From: Thiobacillus thioparus DSM 505
GTDB lineage: Bacteria > Pseudomonadota > Gammaproteobacteria > Burkholderiales > Thiobacillaceae
DNA: 64,000 bases
NCBI RefSeq assembly: GCF_000373385.1
Contig: NZ_KB891329.1
Location: 1-64,000, forward strand
Reading direction: 5' to 3'
Shown here one piece after another: positions 1 through 8,424 of this stretch (positions are counted from its first letter, which is position 1; every line of letters begins with the position of its first letter). The notes under the pieces are model-generated. The model did not search any database and was not told the origin of the DNA. It was given only the letters and a program-made list of their open reading frames with translations. Both the position numbers and the translations under genes were made by a program.

Positions 1-75
1 CCAAGATCGCAAGATCGACGGCACCCAGACAATCCGAATGCGGGGTCAAGACCCAAACCTTGATCCCCCCCCCTT

Positions 76-192
76 TGTCTGACGACCATAGCAGAGTGGA
101 ACCACCCCTTCCCATCCCGAACAGGACGGTGAAACGCTCCCGCGCCAATGATAGTAGGCACCTCGCCTGTGAAAGTAGGTCATCGTCAGACT
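76..192 (+). rRNA. 5S ribosomal RNA
   Basis: Structural RNA of the large ribosomal subunit. The sequence has the classic 5S pattern: a 5' strand at 77-85 (gtctgacga) pairs exactly with a 3' strand at 183-191 (tcgtcagac) to close helix I. The conserved interior with the ccatcccgaac block and the gatagta segment lies between. Length is about 116 nt. It is followed at once by a strong terminator, so this is the promoter-distal end of an rRNA operon; bases 1-75 are then 23S-5S spacer. The ends are accurate to a few bases only. Confidence 0.95.
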
Positions 193-200
193 CCTTATCC

Positions 201-257
201 GTATCCCTCAGCCGAGGGATACAACAAAACCCCCTCAACTCTTGAGGGGGTTTTTTA
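201..257 (+). terminator. rRNA operon terminator (double hairpin)
   Basis: Two consecutive hairpins follow the 5S gene. The first is a perfect 9-bp inverted repeat (gtatccctc at 201-209 with gagggatac at 214-222). The second has arms at 230-238 and 242-250 (ccccctcaa / ttgaggggg) around a 3-nt loop and is followed directly by a run of six T (251-256). The second is a textbook Rho-independent terminator; the first may be an RNase processing stem or a backup. Confidence 0.93.
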
Positions 258-331
258 TTGCACGGAAATCCGTTTCATGTGCGGACGTCACAATTATTTA
301 TTTATTAAAATCAATAAATTAGACTGAATCT

Positions 332-345
332 ACAACTTTAGTTGT
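332..345. promoter_or_regulatory. Short palindrome in AT-rich upstream region
   Basis: A perfect 6-2-6 palindrome (acaact-tt-agttgt) lies in the AT-rich stretch between the rRNA terminator and the comEA-like gene. A second small hairpin (cgtggg 381-386 with cccacg 393-398) lies just before the ribosome binding site of that gene. Either could be an operator or leader structure; no function is demonstrated by sequence alone. Confidence 0.3.
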
Positions 346-420
346 ATAGCACATCCTCATTGTTGAAGGTAAGTTTGCCGCGTGGGAATAGGCCCACGGT
401 TAAAAACTTCAGGAGGATGT

Positions 421-693
421 ATGAACAAGCTTGCTATGGTTGCATTGGTTCTGGGTGGTCTGATGGGACTTCCCGCTTATGCGGCAGTGAATATCAATAC
501 TGCTACCCAGTCGGAGCTTGAGGCGGTCAAGGGGCTGGGGCCGGCCAAGGCGAAGGCAATCATCACGTATCGCGAAGCGCATGGCAGTTTCAAGAGCCTG
601 GACGAGCTGGATAATGTCAAAGGTTTTGGCAGTAGCAGCGTCGAGAAACTGAAGGGGGAGCTGTCGGTCGGGCCGGAAAAAGCCAAGAAATAG
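421..693 (+). CDS. comEA: ComEA-like helix-hairpin-helix DNA-binding protein
   Basis: Exported 90-residue DNA-binding protein, probably a periplasmic receptor for incoming DNA during natural transformation. Residues 1-21 form a signal peptide ending in PAYA. The rest is one ComEA-type helix-hairpin-helix unit starting VNINTATQSELEAVKGLGPA, with the hairpin glycines G-L-G-P-A-K-A followed by a second FGSSSVEKL helix and a lysine-rich tail. The ATG at 421 is chosen because AGGAGG sits at 411-416; an in-frame upstream start at 382 lacks this. It stands alone here, but comEC, the inner-membrane channel of the same pathway, is in the window at 22472. Similar short proteins occur in non-competent bacteria, so the uptake role is inferred from the family. 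Confidence 0.88.
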   Translation: MNKLAMVALVLGGLMGLPAYAAVNINTATQSELEAVKGLGPAKAKAIITYREAHGSFKSLDELDNVKGFGSSSVEKLKGELSVGPEKAKK

Positions 694-739
694 CCGCGCT
701 ACTTTAGACCGGAGCCGTTTTGGCTTCGATGTGTTGCTG

Positions 740-775
740 GCGTATTCCGTAGTCTGTTAGGGCTGCGGAATACGC
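740..775. repeat. Inverted repeat downstream of comEA-like gene
   Basis: A perfect 10-bp inverted repeat (gcgtattccg at 740-749, cggaatacgc at 766-775) encloses a 16-nt loop. No T-tract follows, so it is not a standard terminator. It could attenuate the comEA-like transcript or bind a regulator of the following gene. The rest of the 694-915 interval holds a promoter element and no gene. Confidence 0.4.
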
Positions 776-880
776 GACGGAATTGATCCGCAAGGGGACG
801 GACAGGCACGATCCCCCATTCATGAGGTAATCCGGGAGGTGGATTTGCTCCCGGCCATCAGTCTCGATGCCTTCCACCGG

Positions 881-886
881 TATAAT
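881..886 (+). promoter_or_regulatory. Candidate -10 box for the ZIP transporter gene
   Basis: A perfect TATAAT lies 30 bases before the chosen ATG at 916. No good -35 hexamer stands at 16-18 bp spacing, so an activator or an extended element would be needed. A start site near 893 would give a leader of about 23 nt. Confidence 0.45.
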
Positions 887-915
887 CCCTTCCTTTCTTG
901 GTGGTTTGTCATTCC

Positions 916-1692
916 ATGTCTACCCTTGCAGTCATTCTGGTCGCAACTGCCGCGGGCAGCGTGCTGAGTTTGTTGCTGGCTGCACTACTGGCCTTTTCTG
1001 CACGGCCCAGTTGGGTGCCTGTGCTGGTGAGCTATGCCATTGGCGCCTTGCTGGGAGCCTCCTTGCTGGAAGTCCTGCCGGAAGCGATTGAAATGGGCGG
1101 AGACGTCAAGACGGTTGCCAATGCCGTACTGGGCGGCATCCTGTTGTTCTTCCTGCTGGAAAAGCTGGTGTTATGGCGCCATTGCCACGACGAGATATGC
1201 GAAGCCCACAGCAGCCATGATCATGGCCATGATCATGGGCGATCGGGCATGATGATCACGGTAGGCGATACCTTCCATAATTTTGTCGACGGTATCATCA
1301 TTGCCGGCGCCTTCCTAGTCGATTTCCGCTTGGGTGCAATCACGGCGCTGGCCATCATCGCGCATGAAATCCCGCAGGAAATCGGCGATTTTCTGATCCT
1401 TTTGCATTCAGGTTATACCCGCACACAGGCGTTGGCGCTCAATTTCCTGACCGGTGTGGCAACCATGGTGGGTGCGTTGGTGGGGTATTACGCCCTGTCG
1501 ATGCTGCAGGGATGGATGCCGGTGCTGCTCGGGTTGGCAGGGGCCAGCATGTTGTATGTGGCCTTGTCGGATCTGATTCCCGGTTTGCACAAGCGTGCGG
1601 AAATCGGTGCAACCCTGCAGCAGCTCACGCTAATCGGATTGGGTGTCGCGACCGTCGCTCTGGCGGGCTACTTTATCGGCGAGGGCCATTGA
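916..1692 (+). CDS. ZIP family divalent metal transporter
   Basis: Inner-membrane transporter of the ZIP family, expected to take up or release Zn2+, Fe2+ or related divalent cations. It has 258 residues, close to the bacterial GufA/ZupT size, with about eight hydrophobic segments. The cytoplasmic loop is rich in His (the region around HSSHDHGHDHG, near residues 97-108). The family's binuclear metal site is visible as HNFVDG in helix IV and HEIPQE in helix V. The start at 916 is preferred over a TTG at 898 because translation from it opens directly with the first hydrophobic helix. The last 63 bp overlap an opposite-strand small gene. Substrate cannot be read from sequence. Confidence 0.9.
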   Translation: MSTLAVILVATAAGSVLSLLLAALLAFSARPSWVPVLVSYAIGALLGASLLEVLPEAIEMGGDVKTVANAVLGGILLFFLLEKLVLWRHCHDEICEAHSSHDHGHDHGRSGMMITVGDTFHNFVDGIIIAGAFLVDFRLGAITALAIIAHEIPQEIGDFLILLHSGYTRTQALALNFLTGVATMVGALVGYYALSMLQGWMPVLLGLAGASMLYVALSDLIPGLHKRAEIGATLQQLTLIGLGVATVALAGYFIGEGH

Positions 1693-1848
1693 ACGCCGGC
1701 GTCGCCGTGGCCCATCCGCGACATAGATGAACAAGGCCAGCGGCAGTATGCCCAGGAAAAACAGGACGGCCAAGGCCTTGCCGATACTGCTGGCGGTGAT
1801 CGCCATCATCAGTATCACATAGGCCCAGCCAATCGCTACGATATACAT
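1630..1848 (-). CDS. Small conserved membrane protein
   Basis: A 72-residue protein with two hydrophobic segments (about residues 3-20 and 25-43) followed by a basic stretch RRRRR and a hydrophilic tail. It resembles a small membrane protein common in betaproteobacteria that begins with MY(I/V)V and has an F-x-G-x-L-P-L-A helix; that resemblance is from memory. GGAG lies 8-9 nt before its ATG. It runs antisense to the end of the ZIP gene (63 bp overlap) and diverges from rimO, whose ATG is 27 bp away. Function unknown. Confidence 0.62.
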   Translation of the reverse strand: MYIVAIGWAYVILMMAITASSIGKALAVLFFLGILPLALFIYVADGPRRRRRSMALADKVARQSDGRDTQSD

Positions 1849-1875
1849 CTTATTGCTCCATCAGGACTGAACGTC

Positions 1876-3207
1876 ATGGTAACCAAAGCCAAACCCGCCC
1901 GCACGCCGACTGTCGGATTCGTTTCCCTCGGATGTCCGAAGGCGACGGTCGATTCCGAGCGGATTCTTACCCAGCTGCGCGCCGAGGGCTACGGCATTGT
2001 AGGGAGCTATGACGACGCCGACGTGGTCGTGGTCAATACCTGCGGCTTTATCGACGCAGCGGTACAGGAATCGCTCGAGGCGATCGGCGAGGCGCTGGCG
2101 GAAAACGGCAAGGTCATTGTCACCGGCTGCCTCGGTGCCAAGAGTGATGTGATACGTGAAGCGCATCCCAAGGTGCTGGCAGTGTCCGGCCCTCATGCGC
2201 TGGACGAGGTGATGGAAGCAGTGCATACCGCGCTGCCCAAACCACATGATCCGTTCGAGGATCTGATTCCGCCGGGCGGCATCAAGCTGACGCCGCGCCA
2301 TTATGCCTACCTGAAGATTTCCGAGGGCTGCAACCACCGTTGTACCTTCTGCATCATTCCGTCGATGCGCGGCGATCTGGTGAGCCGCCCGATCGGCGAC
2401 GTGATGCACGAGGCGGAAGCCTTGGTCAAGGCAGGGGTGCAGGAGTTGCTGGTGGTGTCGCAGGACACCAGCGCCTATGGGGTCGACGTGAAGTATCGCC
2501 CCGGGTTCTGGGATGGCCGCCCACTGAAAACACGCATGACCGAACTCGCCGCTGGGCTTGGCAGCCTCGGTGCCTGGGTGCGCCTGCATTACGTCTACCC
2601 CTACCCCAGCGTGGATGACGTGATTCCGCTGATGGCCGACGGCATCATCCTGCCTTATCTCGATATCCCGTTTCAGCATGCCAGTCCGCGCATACTGAAA
2701 TTGATGAAGCGGCCCGGCGCGGTCGAGAAGACGCTGGACCGCATCCAGTCATGGCGCGCTGCCGTGCCCGATCTCACGCTGCGCTCGACGTTCATTGTCG
2801 GCTTTCCCGGCGAGACGGAGGCCGAGTTCGAGGAATTACTGGCTTTTCTCAAGGAGGCGCAGCTCGACCGCGTCGGCTGTTTCAAGTATTCGCCGGTGGA
2901 AGGGGCTGCGGCGAACGCGCTGCCCGACGCTGTTCCGGAGGCGCTCAAAGAGGAGCGCCTGGAGCGCTTCATGGACGTGCAGGCAGACATATCGGCGGCA
3001 CGGCTCGATGCCAAGATAGGACGCGAGATCGAGGTGATCGTCGACGAGCAGGATGACGTTGGCACGCTTGCGCGTAGCCATGCCGACGCGCCGGAAATCG
3101 ACGGGGTGGTATATCTCGAAGGTGTGTTCGATCTGAAGCCTGGGACACGCCTCAAGGTACGCGTAGAGGAAGCCGACGAACACGATCTGTGGGCGACGCC
3201 GATCTGA
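1876..3207 (+). CDS. rimO: Ribosomal protein uS12 methylthiotransferase RimO
   Basis: Radical-SAM enzyme that adds a methylthio group to an aspartate of ribosomal protein uS12 (S12). The 443-residue protein has the full family layout: an N-terminal MTTase domain with cluster cysteines in GCPK (C20), NTCGF and GCLG; the radical-SAM motif C152-x3-C156-x2-C159 within [11 protein letters not shown]; and a C-terminal TRAM domain. GDLVSRP and the PYPSVDD region are typical of RimO rather than MiaB. CAGGA precedes the ATG. It is divergent from the small membrane protein and convergent with the RpfE-like gene. Confidence 0.96.
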   Translation: MVTKAKPARTPTVGFVSLGCPKATVDSERILTQLRAEGYGIVGSYDDADVVVVNTCGFIDAAVQESLEAIGEALAENGKVIVTGCLGAKSDVIREAHPKVLAVSGPHALDEVMEAVHTALPKPHDPFEDLIPPGGIKLTPRHYAYLKISEGCNHRCTFCIIPSMRGDLVSRPIGDVMHEAEALVKAGVQELLVVSQDTSAYGVDVKYRPGFWDGRPLKTRMTELAAGLGSLGAWVRLHYVYPYPSVDDVIPLMADGIILPYLDIPFQHASPRILKLMKRPGAVEKTLDRIQSWRAAVPDLTLRSTFIVGFPGETEAEFEELLAFLKEAQLDRVGCFKYSPVEGAAANALPDAVPEALKEERLERFMDVQADISAARLDAKIGREIEVIVDEQDDVGTLARSHADAPEIDGVVYLEGVFDLKPGTRLKVRVEEADEHDLWATPI

Positions 3208-3240
3208 CGTGACGGCCACAGCGGCGCGGGGCCTTTAGAT

Positions 3241-4239
3241 TCAGGCGAGCATCGAGATCAGATCCCGGGGGCGACACCAGAATTTCCACGCATCGCTGGC
3301 CTGAAGCCGCAGCATCTTTCCGTTGACCGGATCATTCAGGCTCAGCCCCTGCGGACCACTCCTGTGCAGTGCACCCCGCAACGGAACGAACCAGTCGAGT
3401 TCCAGGCCGCGCAAGGCCTCACGCCAGCCATAGGCATCGCCGTACTGCCCCGCGTGCGTCAAATTGTCCAGCAGCATCACGCCTCCACTTTCGAGCAGGG
3501 AGATGTCCATCTGCTCAGGAAGAGGCTGTACGCGCATGGCGCAGAACGCGCCGAGTGCACGTGCATCGGCGTTCCGGGCATACAGCGGAGCGGTCGGGGT
3601 GGGAGGGGCAGGCAGACATCCGCCCCCCCACAGCCACAGTGCATTGATCGGCAACTCGCCGCGCGCCTCGCGTGCCAGATTGACCGGATGGTCGTGCAGC
3701 AGCATTTGCACTTCGTTCAACCACGCGCGGAATTGCATGGCATCGTCGCCATGCGGCAGCAAGGGATCGATATCGCAGCCAACTGCGACGGACCGTGCGC
3801 AAGTGGTCAGGCGTGGCACACGGTCGAGCCGCAGATACCAGCGTGTGGGGTGACATGCTATCGGGCTTGGATCTGCGCCAAAATGCTGACCGATTGTGGC
3901 GGTCAACGCATCGGCCTCAGGTTGCGTCAGTTCCAACGTATCGTTGTCGGCCAGGACGATGCGGTCGCGCATGACCCGAAGGTGTACCGGATCGGCACGC
4001 AGCCAGTAGGCCTCGCCGGCCGTGCCGCCATCCGCCTCAAGGCTGATCGGTGCAACTGGCCAGTCCTGCTGGCGGGTGATACCCAGCGTCTCGCACAGGG
4101 CGGCTTCCGCGCCCCCGGCCGGGCTGGGCTGGCAATGGCCACGCGCCAGCAGGGCCTGCAATGCAGGCAGATACAGATCCTGCGCCGCGGCTTCCAGCAG
4201 CCGGGCAGAGGGGAAGAGATGGGGGATGAGGAACAGCAT
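3241..4239 (-). CDS. RpfE-like protein (phosphoglycerate-mutase-related family)
   Basis: A 332-residue soluble protein starting MLFLIPHLFPSARLL. I recognise it as the family named after Xanthomonas RpfE, often auto-annotated as cofactor-independent phosphoglycerate mutase. Conserved-looking features are the C-terminal D-W-F-V-P-L-R-G-A motif and the central LWLWGGGC segment. The start at 4239 is preferred to an upstream GTG-type extension because it opens with the conserved N-terminus. In many relatives the gene lies next to recJ, which is not in this window. The biochemical role is not established; a mutase activity should not be assumed from the label. Confidence 0.7.
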   Translation of the reverse strand: MLFLIPHLFPSARLLEAAAQDLYLPALQALLARGHCQPSPAGGAEAALCETLGITRQQDWPVAPISLEADGGTAGEAYWLRADPVHLRVMRDRIVLADNDTLELTQPEADALTATIGQHFGADPSPIACHPTRWYLRLDRVPRLTTCARSVAVGCDIDPLLPHGDDAMQFRAWLNEVQMLLHDHPVNLAREARGELPINALWLWGGGCLPAPPTPTAPLYARNADARALGAFCAMRVQPLPEQMDISLLESGGVMLLDNLTHAGQYGDAYGWREALRGLELDWFVPLRGALHRSGPQGLSLNDPVNGKMLRLQASDAWKFWCRPRDLISMLA

Positions 4240-4528
4240 GCGTCGAGTGTAGCAAAGCAGACTCCCGAGAAGATGTTGTCCCGCACGCACATCGCCGAGC
4301 GGGGCAATCTCTTTGAGCGCAATTCAACGCGACCTTTGCGGCCGCCTTGAGTTCGGGCCGAGATCGACACATCTCCATGAAATCAATGATGAGTTCGGCA
4401 ATCTCCCTTAAGCGTCGGCCCATATATGAGGTTGCCGATTCCTCGGTGTGAAATCTTAAATGCGGGCCCCACCCTCCCCGGCTGTACTGATTTAAATGGA
4501 TTTTCGGCTTATTTAGTGGGCATTTCAG

Positions 4529-4546
4529 CTGTGTCGTCCATCACAG
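4529..4546. promoter_or_regulatory. Dyad upstream of the sigma-54 promoter (enhancer candidate)
   Basis: The sequence ctgtg-N8-cacag forms an 18-bp dyad about 130 bp upstream of the sigma-54 promoter, the usual distance for a bacterial enhancer-binding protein site. A second gtgtc...acag block follows near 4559-4571. The binding protein is not in the window; in EPS/exosortase bacteria a PrsR-type activator is the usual partner. Inference from position only. Confidence 0.35.
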
Positions 4547-4677
4547 ACAAAAAACTCCGTGTCTTTACAGTGGGTTACTTATATGCCGGAAATTTATGTC
4601 GTCATGAAGCGACGCTGTGAGCCTCGCTAGCAGGGTGTGCTTTCCCCAACCATATGAAAAATAAAGACTTATTGTTT

Positions 4678-4693
4678 TGGCACGGCATCTGCT
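4678..4693 (+). promoter_or_regulatory. Sigma-54 (RpoN) promoter for the EPS locus
   Basis: TGGCACGgcatcTGCT matches the consensus TGGCACGNNNNTTGCW at every fixed position but one (C for the first T of the -12 box). The GG and GC dinucleotides are exactly 10 nt apart, as RpoN requires. Transcription would start near 4703, giving a leader of about 430 nt before the first EPS gene at 5137. RpoN-dependent transcription demands an AAA+ activator, consistent with the dyad at 4529-4546. Confidence 0.75.
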
Positions 4694-5083
4694 AAAGAGG
4701 GAGGGTCGCATGTCGAAAGCAGCACGCTAAAACTCCAATGCACAACATGATGAAAGAAGCCGAACAGGTGCGTATCAAGCTGACGCGCTTGGCCGGTGCC
4801 CTCCAACTCGGATTCGCTACGATCAGCCAGCTCGCGGCCGATCGCGCCGCCTGTGCCCATAACGCGGTGTGCGTGCATCGCCCTTTCAAGTCCGCCAACA
4901 GTATCAACAGTGATGGATGGCGGCACGATCCGGATCACGACGCGCGCCGTGAAACATATGAACCAAGGAGGGGTGAGTTCGAAGTGCAACTGGACGGCCC
5001 TGTAAGCCGAACGAAAAAGCAGAGTCCTCGGGTGCGTGCTGAAGAATCTCCCTCAGGGTATTCCATTGCTACCCGGGTCACGA

Positions 5084-5103
5084 CCTGCATGTATTCATGC
5101 AGG
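5084..5103 (+). promoter_or_regulatory. Leader hairpin before the first EPS gene
   Basis: A perfect 8-bp stem with a 4-nt loop (cctgcatg-tatt-catgcagg) ends 33 bases before the first EPS start codon. No T-run follows. It could be a leader element, a pause site or a binding site for a small RNA or protein. Confidence 0.4.
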
Positions 5104-5136
5104 CGAGATCCAGCACCAACGATATAAAAGCGCCCA

Positions 5137-6528
5137 ATGTTTGGTTGCTACGAACATCCGGCTCTAAGCCTGGCCAGGCGGCTGATGAATCCCCTGATAA
5201 TTTTCTTTTCTCTGATCATGGTAGTTGTATTGGAGGAACAGAAATTCGATGGCTTGTATTTGCTGTTGGGCAGCTTCGCCTTCCTGATCACTTCTCAGGT
5301 TTTCGATAATTTCGAATTTTTTGAGCCTGCGGTTTCCGACCCGGATGCTCAACGTAAACATGCATTCAGCTTGCTGATCGCTTGGCTGATCGTGCTGCTT
5401 CTACTGGGGATGGTCGGCGTACTCAGCGGCATGCTGGGTGCGTACAACACGCAGGTCTTGGTGTGGTGGAGTCTGATAACCCCCTTATTGTTGTTGTTCG
5501 GACATTCGGTTGTGCGCGGCTATCTCGAGTTTTTGCGTAGGCGTGGAAACATCCGACGTTCGGTCATCGTGGGCGCCAACGAGCTTGGTTACAAGCTGGC
5601 TCAACGGATACATCACCAGCGCAGTCTGATGATCCGGGTGGAGGCGTTCTTCGATGATCGTTGCGGTGATCGGTGCGAAACAGAACTGAAGAACGTGGTG
5701 TGCGGCGGCATAGACGATGTGACTGCTTATGTGGCGCGGCATGAAATCGACTTGGTCTACATTACGTTCCCGTTATTCAGGCATCCGCGTGTGGTCGATT
5801 TGGTCAACGCCCTTCGGGACACTACGGCGTCGATTTATTTTGTCCCGGATGTATTTGTATTCGATCTGGTTCAGGCGCGTCTGGATAACGTAAACGGAAT
5901 TCCTGTGATTTCGGTGTTCGAAACGCCGCTGACGGGTATCAATGCAGTCAACAAACGTATTTTCGACATAACCGCAGCCAGTCTTATTCTGATGGCGATC
6001 ACGCCGTTGTTGCTGCTCATCGCGCTGTCGGTGAAGCTTACATCCAAGGGTCCGGTCATTTTCAAACAACGTCGCTATGGCATGGACGGCGATGAGATTC
6101 AAGTTTACAAATTCCGCTCGATGAGCGTTTGCGAAGATAGCCAGACTGTCACTCAGGCTACAAAAAATGATGCGCGAGTGACCAGGGTCGGTGCCATTTT
6201 ACGCCGAACGTCGCTCGACGAACTTCCGCAGTTCTTCAACGTATTGCAGGGAACGATGAGTATCGTCGGGCCACGCCCCCATGCGGTTGCTCACAATGAA
6301 CACTACCGAAAGCTCATCCATGGATACATGTGGCGCCACAAGGTCAAGCCGGGCATTACCGGGTGGGCGCAAATCCATGGCTACCGAGGCGAAACCGACA
6401 CGATCGACAAGATGGAAGGCCGCGTGATTTACGACATCGCGTATTTGAAGAGATGGTCGCTGAGGATGGATATAGCCATTATTTTAAAGACCTTGAAACT
6501 GGTCATCAAAGACTCTCGGGCTTATTAA
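5137..6528 (+). CDS. Undecaprenyl-phosphate glucose phosphotransferase (WcaJ/EPS sugar transferase family)
   Basis: Membrane phosphoglycosyl transferase that starts exopolysaccharide repeat-unit synthesis by moving a hexose-1-phosphate, probably glucose, onto undecaprenyl phosphate. The 463-residue protein has about four N-terminal membrane helices (residues 12-130), a CoA-binding-like Rossmann segment ([13 protein letters not shown]), a fifth membrane helix near 275-300 and the cytoplasmic catalytic domain. Diagnostic motifs are [20 protein letters not shown] and [10 protein letters not shown], then KPGITGWAQ. No clear Shine-Dalgarno precedes 5137; an ATG at 5185 after AGGCGG is an alternative, but the family's N-terminal homology seems to extend before it. 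First gene of the EPS locus. Confidence 0.92.
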   Translation: MFGCYEHPALSLARRLMNPLIIFFSLIMVVVLEEQKFDGLYLLLGSFAFLITSQVFDNFEFFEPAVSDPDAQRKHAFSLLIAWLIVLLLLGMVGVLSGMLGAYNTQVLVWWSLITPLLLLFGHSVVRGYLEFLRRRGNIRRSVIVGANELGYKLAQRIHHQRSLMIRVEAFFDDRCGDRCETELKNVVCGGIDDVTAYVARHEIDLVYITFPLFRHPRVVDLVNALRDTTASIYFVPDVFVFDLVQARLDNVNGIPVISVFETPLTGINAVNKRIFDITAASLILMAITPLLLLIALSVKLTSKGPVIFKQRRYGMDGDEIQVYKFRSMSVCEDSQTVTQATKNDARVTRVGAILRRTSLDELPQFFNVLQGTMSIVGPRPHAVAHNEHYRKLIHGYMWRHKVKPGITGWAQIHGYRGETDTIDKMEGRVIYDIAYLKRWSLRMDIAIILKTLKLVIKDSRAY

Positions 6529-6591
6529 CGCGAGGCTATTGCTTACCTAATCGAAGCCCAAATCCTTGAGCTCGAATTTCGGGAATTCGCT

Positions 6592-6906
6592 ATGCACATG
6601 AAAATACATCGCACTATTAGAGTCGTAGTTTGGTCGACAGCGATCCTCGCGGGGCCATCGCTGGTCGATGCGCTTGCATCCGAGATCCGGATGACTGAGT
6701 TGGGCGGAAAGTATGAAGCCTCGACTGCCGTAGCCATCTACCGCATGTCTGCAAACGCGCCCGATACGCGCTATGTCGCCCATGGTAGGGCGATGTCACC
6801 TCACGTATCTGAAGTGAATGGCTGGGCGCTCGTTTCGACGCTCCTGGGTTTGATAAACATGCGGCTATGGTACGCAGGCAAGAAACGCTTGCCGACGCTC
6901 AATTAA
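6592..6906 (+). CDS. Small exported protein with C-terminal hydrophobic helix
   Basis: A 104-residue protein I do not recognise. An N-terminal signal-like helix (VVVWSTAILAGPSLVDALA) is followed by about 45 polar residues, then WALVSTLLGLINMRLWYAG and a basic tail GKKRLPTLN. The order short motif, hydrophobic helix, basic end is that of C-terminal sorting signals such as PEP-CTERM, although the PEP triplet is absent. It lies between the phosphoglycosyl transferase and the outer-membrane barrel gene, so a role in EPS export or as a processed envelope peptide is likely. No exosortase is seen in the window. Confidence 0.6.
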   Translation: MHMKIHRTIRVVVWSTAILAGPSLVDALASEIRMTELGGKYEASTAVAIYRMSANAPDTRYVAHGRAMSPHVSEVNGWALVSTLLGLINMRLWYAGKKRLPTLN

Positions 6907-6919
6907 GGAATCCCATTCA

Positions 6920-8347
6920 ATGCGAGTGGATTCGGATTCCATGATGAGCAATCTCCTAACCAGAGTAGGAAATACTGGATGCGGATGGAAGTGCGCCGTG
7001 CCGTTCGATGTCGCGCCGGGCGCGCGGGAGCACGAGCAAGCGTTCGATCTGGTACAGGCCGCACTACGTCGTGAAAAACTCTTGACCTACATCTTGTCCT
7101 CGCAACAACTGACGGCCACTGAAATAGGCATTTTCCTGGCGATGCTGGGCATGGTCGCGGGCCCCGCATGGGCAGCAGACACAACCGATCAGCGGCCAGA
7201 CGAGACGTTCACGCCTTATGTGCGTGCGCTCTATGGCTACGACAGCAATCTGTTCCGTTTGCAAAATGATCAGGAAGCTCGCGCTGTACTGCGAACATCC
7301 AACACGGCCGAATCCTATCTGACGCTGGGAGCCGGCATGGATGCGAATTTAAAAATGAGCCGCCAGGCAATCCAGGCACACGTCGAACTCAATCAGACAC
7401 GATTCAATACCTACGGCCAGCTCGATAATGATGGCCACGATGCCTACCTGAAATGGGATTGGCGGATCGGAAGCCGAGCAACGGGTGATATCAGCGCGGC
7501 GGACACGCTTACGCAGGCAAGCTATACCAATGTCAAGCAACCAGTCAAAAACCAGATACGAACACGTCGGGGGGGGGTAAATAGCGCAATCCAGCTGACC
7601 CATCCATGGCAAGTACAGTTCGGCATGGAAAGTGTGCGTACAAGCAACGATGCGGCAGCGCAGCTGCCGCAGGACGCGACGGTGGATACCTTTAATGCCG
7701 GCCTGCAGTATCGGACCGATAAGGGTTCGACCGTGGCCTGGGTCAGCCGCCGCAGTGAGGGGCGTTATCCCAACCTGCAGTTGATTGGTTTGGTGCGTGT
7801 CGACAATGATTATCAGCAGTGGGACAACGGCGTAGCCGCCGTATGGAAGCTGAGCGAGAAAACATCGATGACCGGCAAGCTGAATTTCACACAGCGCGGT
7901 TATACCGACGTTCCTCAACGCGACTTTTCCGGATTGACGGGACTATCGTCACTGGACTGGAGCGCCACCGACAAAACGACTTTGAACGCGTCGATCTATC
8001 GCAATATTGGTGCGATAGAGAACACTGCGATTGAGAACACGACGGCAAGTTACGCCCTGAATCAAGGCGTTGCTGTGGGCGCGGACTGGAAGCCTACCGC
8101 GAAGTTGACTTTCAATACGCGTCTCAGCCACGACCACATCGAGTACACCGGCGACCCAGGATTTGTCCTGTCAACGCAAGCGGTTCGAGAAGACCGACTC
8201 ACGATGGCGCAGGTGGGATTGCAATACACCGTACTGCGCAATACGCAGCTTGGATTGATGCTGCGGCGCGGCGTACGTCATTCCAACGAGGCGCTCGAAA
8301 GTTACCGCTACGGCAGCGCCCTGATCAACTTGAGCAGTCAGTTCTGA
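6920..8347 (+). CDS. epsL: EpsL-type outer-membrane beta-barrel protein of the EPS locus
   Basis: Predicted outer-membrane barrel (EpsL family), thought to help export or anchor exopolysaccharide. Alternating polar/non-polar strands run from about residue 95 to the end, with many Y/W/F girdle residues, and the chain ends in SSQF, a typical barrel-assembly C-terminus. AAGGA lies about 10 nt before the ATG. Oddly, the signal-like segment IGIFLAMLGMVAGPAWAA lies at residues 69-86, behind an 85-residue N-terminus of unknown nature; a non-ATG start closer to it is possible. The stop codon overlaps the first base triplets of the next frame (TGATG). Confidence 0.78.
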   Translation: MRVDSDSMMSNLLTRVGNTGCGWKCAVPFDVAPGAREHEQAFDLVQAALRREKLLTYILSSQQLTATEIGIFLAMLGMVAGPAWAADTTDQRPDETFTPYVRALYGYDSNLFRLQNDQEARAVLRTSNTAESYLTLGAGMDANLKMSRQAIQAHVELNQTRFNTYGQLDNDGHDAYLKWDWRIGSRATGDISAADTLTQASYTNVKQPVKNQIRTRRGGVNSAIQLTHPWQVQFGMESVRTSNDAAAQLPQDATVDTFNAGLQYRTDKGSTVAWVSRRSEGRYPNLQLIGLVRVDNDYQQWDNGVAAVWKLSEKTSMTGKLNFTQRGYTDVPQRDFSGLTGLSSLDWSATDKTTLNASIYRNIGAIENTAIENTTASYALNQGVAVGADWKPTAKLTFNTRLSHDHIEYTGDPGFVLSTQAVREDRLTMAQVGLQYTVLRNTQLGLMLRRGVRHSNEALESYRYGSALINLSSQF

Positions 8348-8424
8348 TGAGTATCTCCGGAATCGAGGCTGGAAAGCCTATGTGCCTATGCGACGTGATT
8401 TTTAAATTCCAGGCAAAGGTTTTG

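Larger units (their letters stand above)
4240..5136. other. Gene-poor 0.9-kb interval upstream of the EPS locus
   Basis: No convincing gene is visible. Open frames exist on both strands (for instance 4738-5127 forward and 4669-4989 reverse) but none has a ribosome binding site, hydrophobic core or recognisable motif. Base composition falls noticeably around 4430-4680. The interval holds a sigma-54 type promoter (4678-4693), an upstream dyad (4529-4546) and a hairpin close to the first EPS gene (5084-5103), so it is best read as regulatory DNA plus a long leader, possibly with eroded coding remnants. Confidence 0.6.

Noticed and set aside
64..73. Run of ten C before the 5S gene
   Set aside because: Homopolymer in spacer DNA; no phase-variable gene follows it.
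60..245. 61-codon frame at the window start
   Set aside because: It runs through the 5S rRNA and its terminator.
3364..4350. 328-codon forward frame
   Set aside because: Antisense to the RpfE-like gene and rich in Arg/Gln; no domain.
4738..5127. Possible 129-residue protein in the EPS leader
   Set aside because: No ribosome binding site, no hydrophobic core or motif, and the opposite strand is equally open. Leader RNA is the simpler reading.
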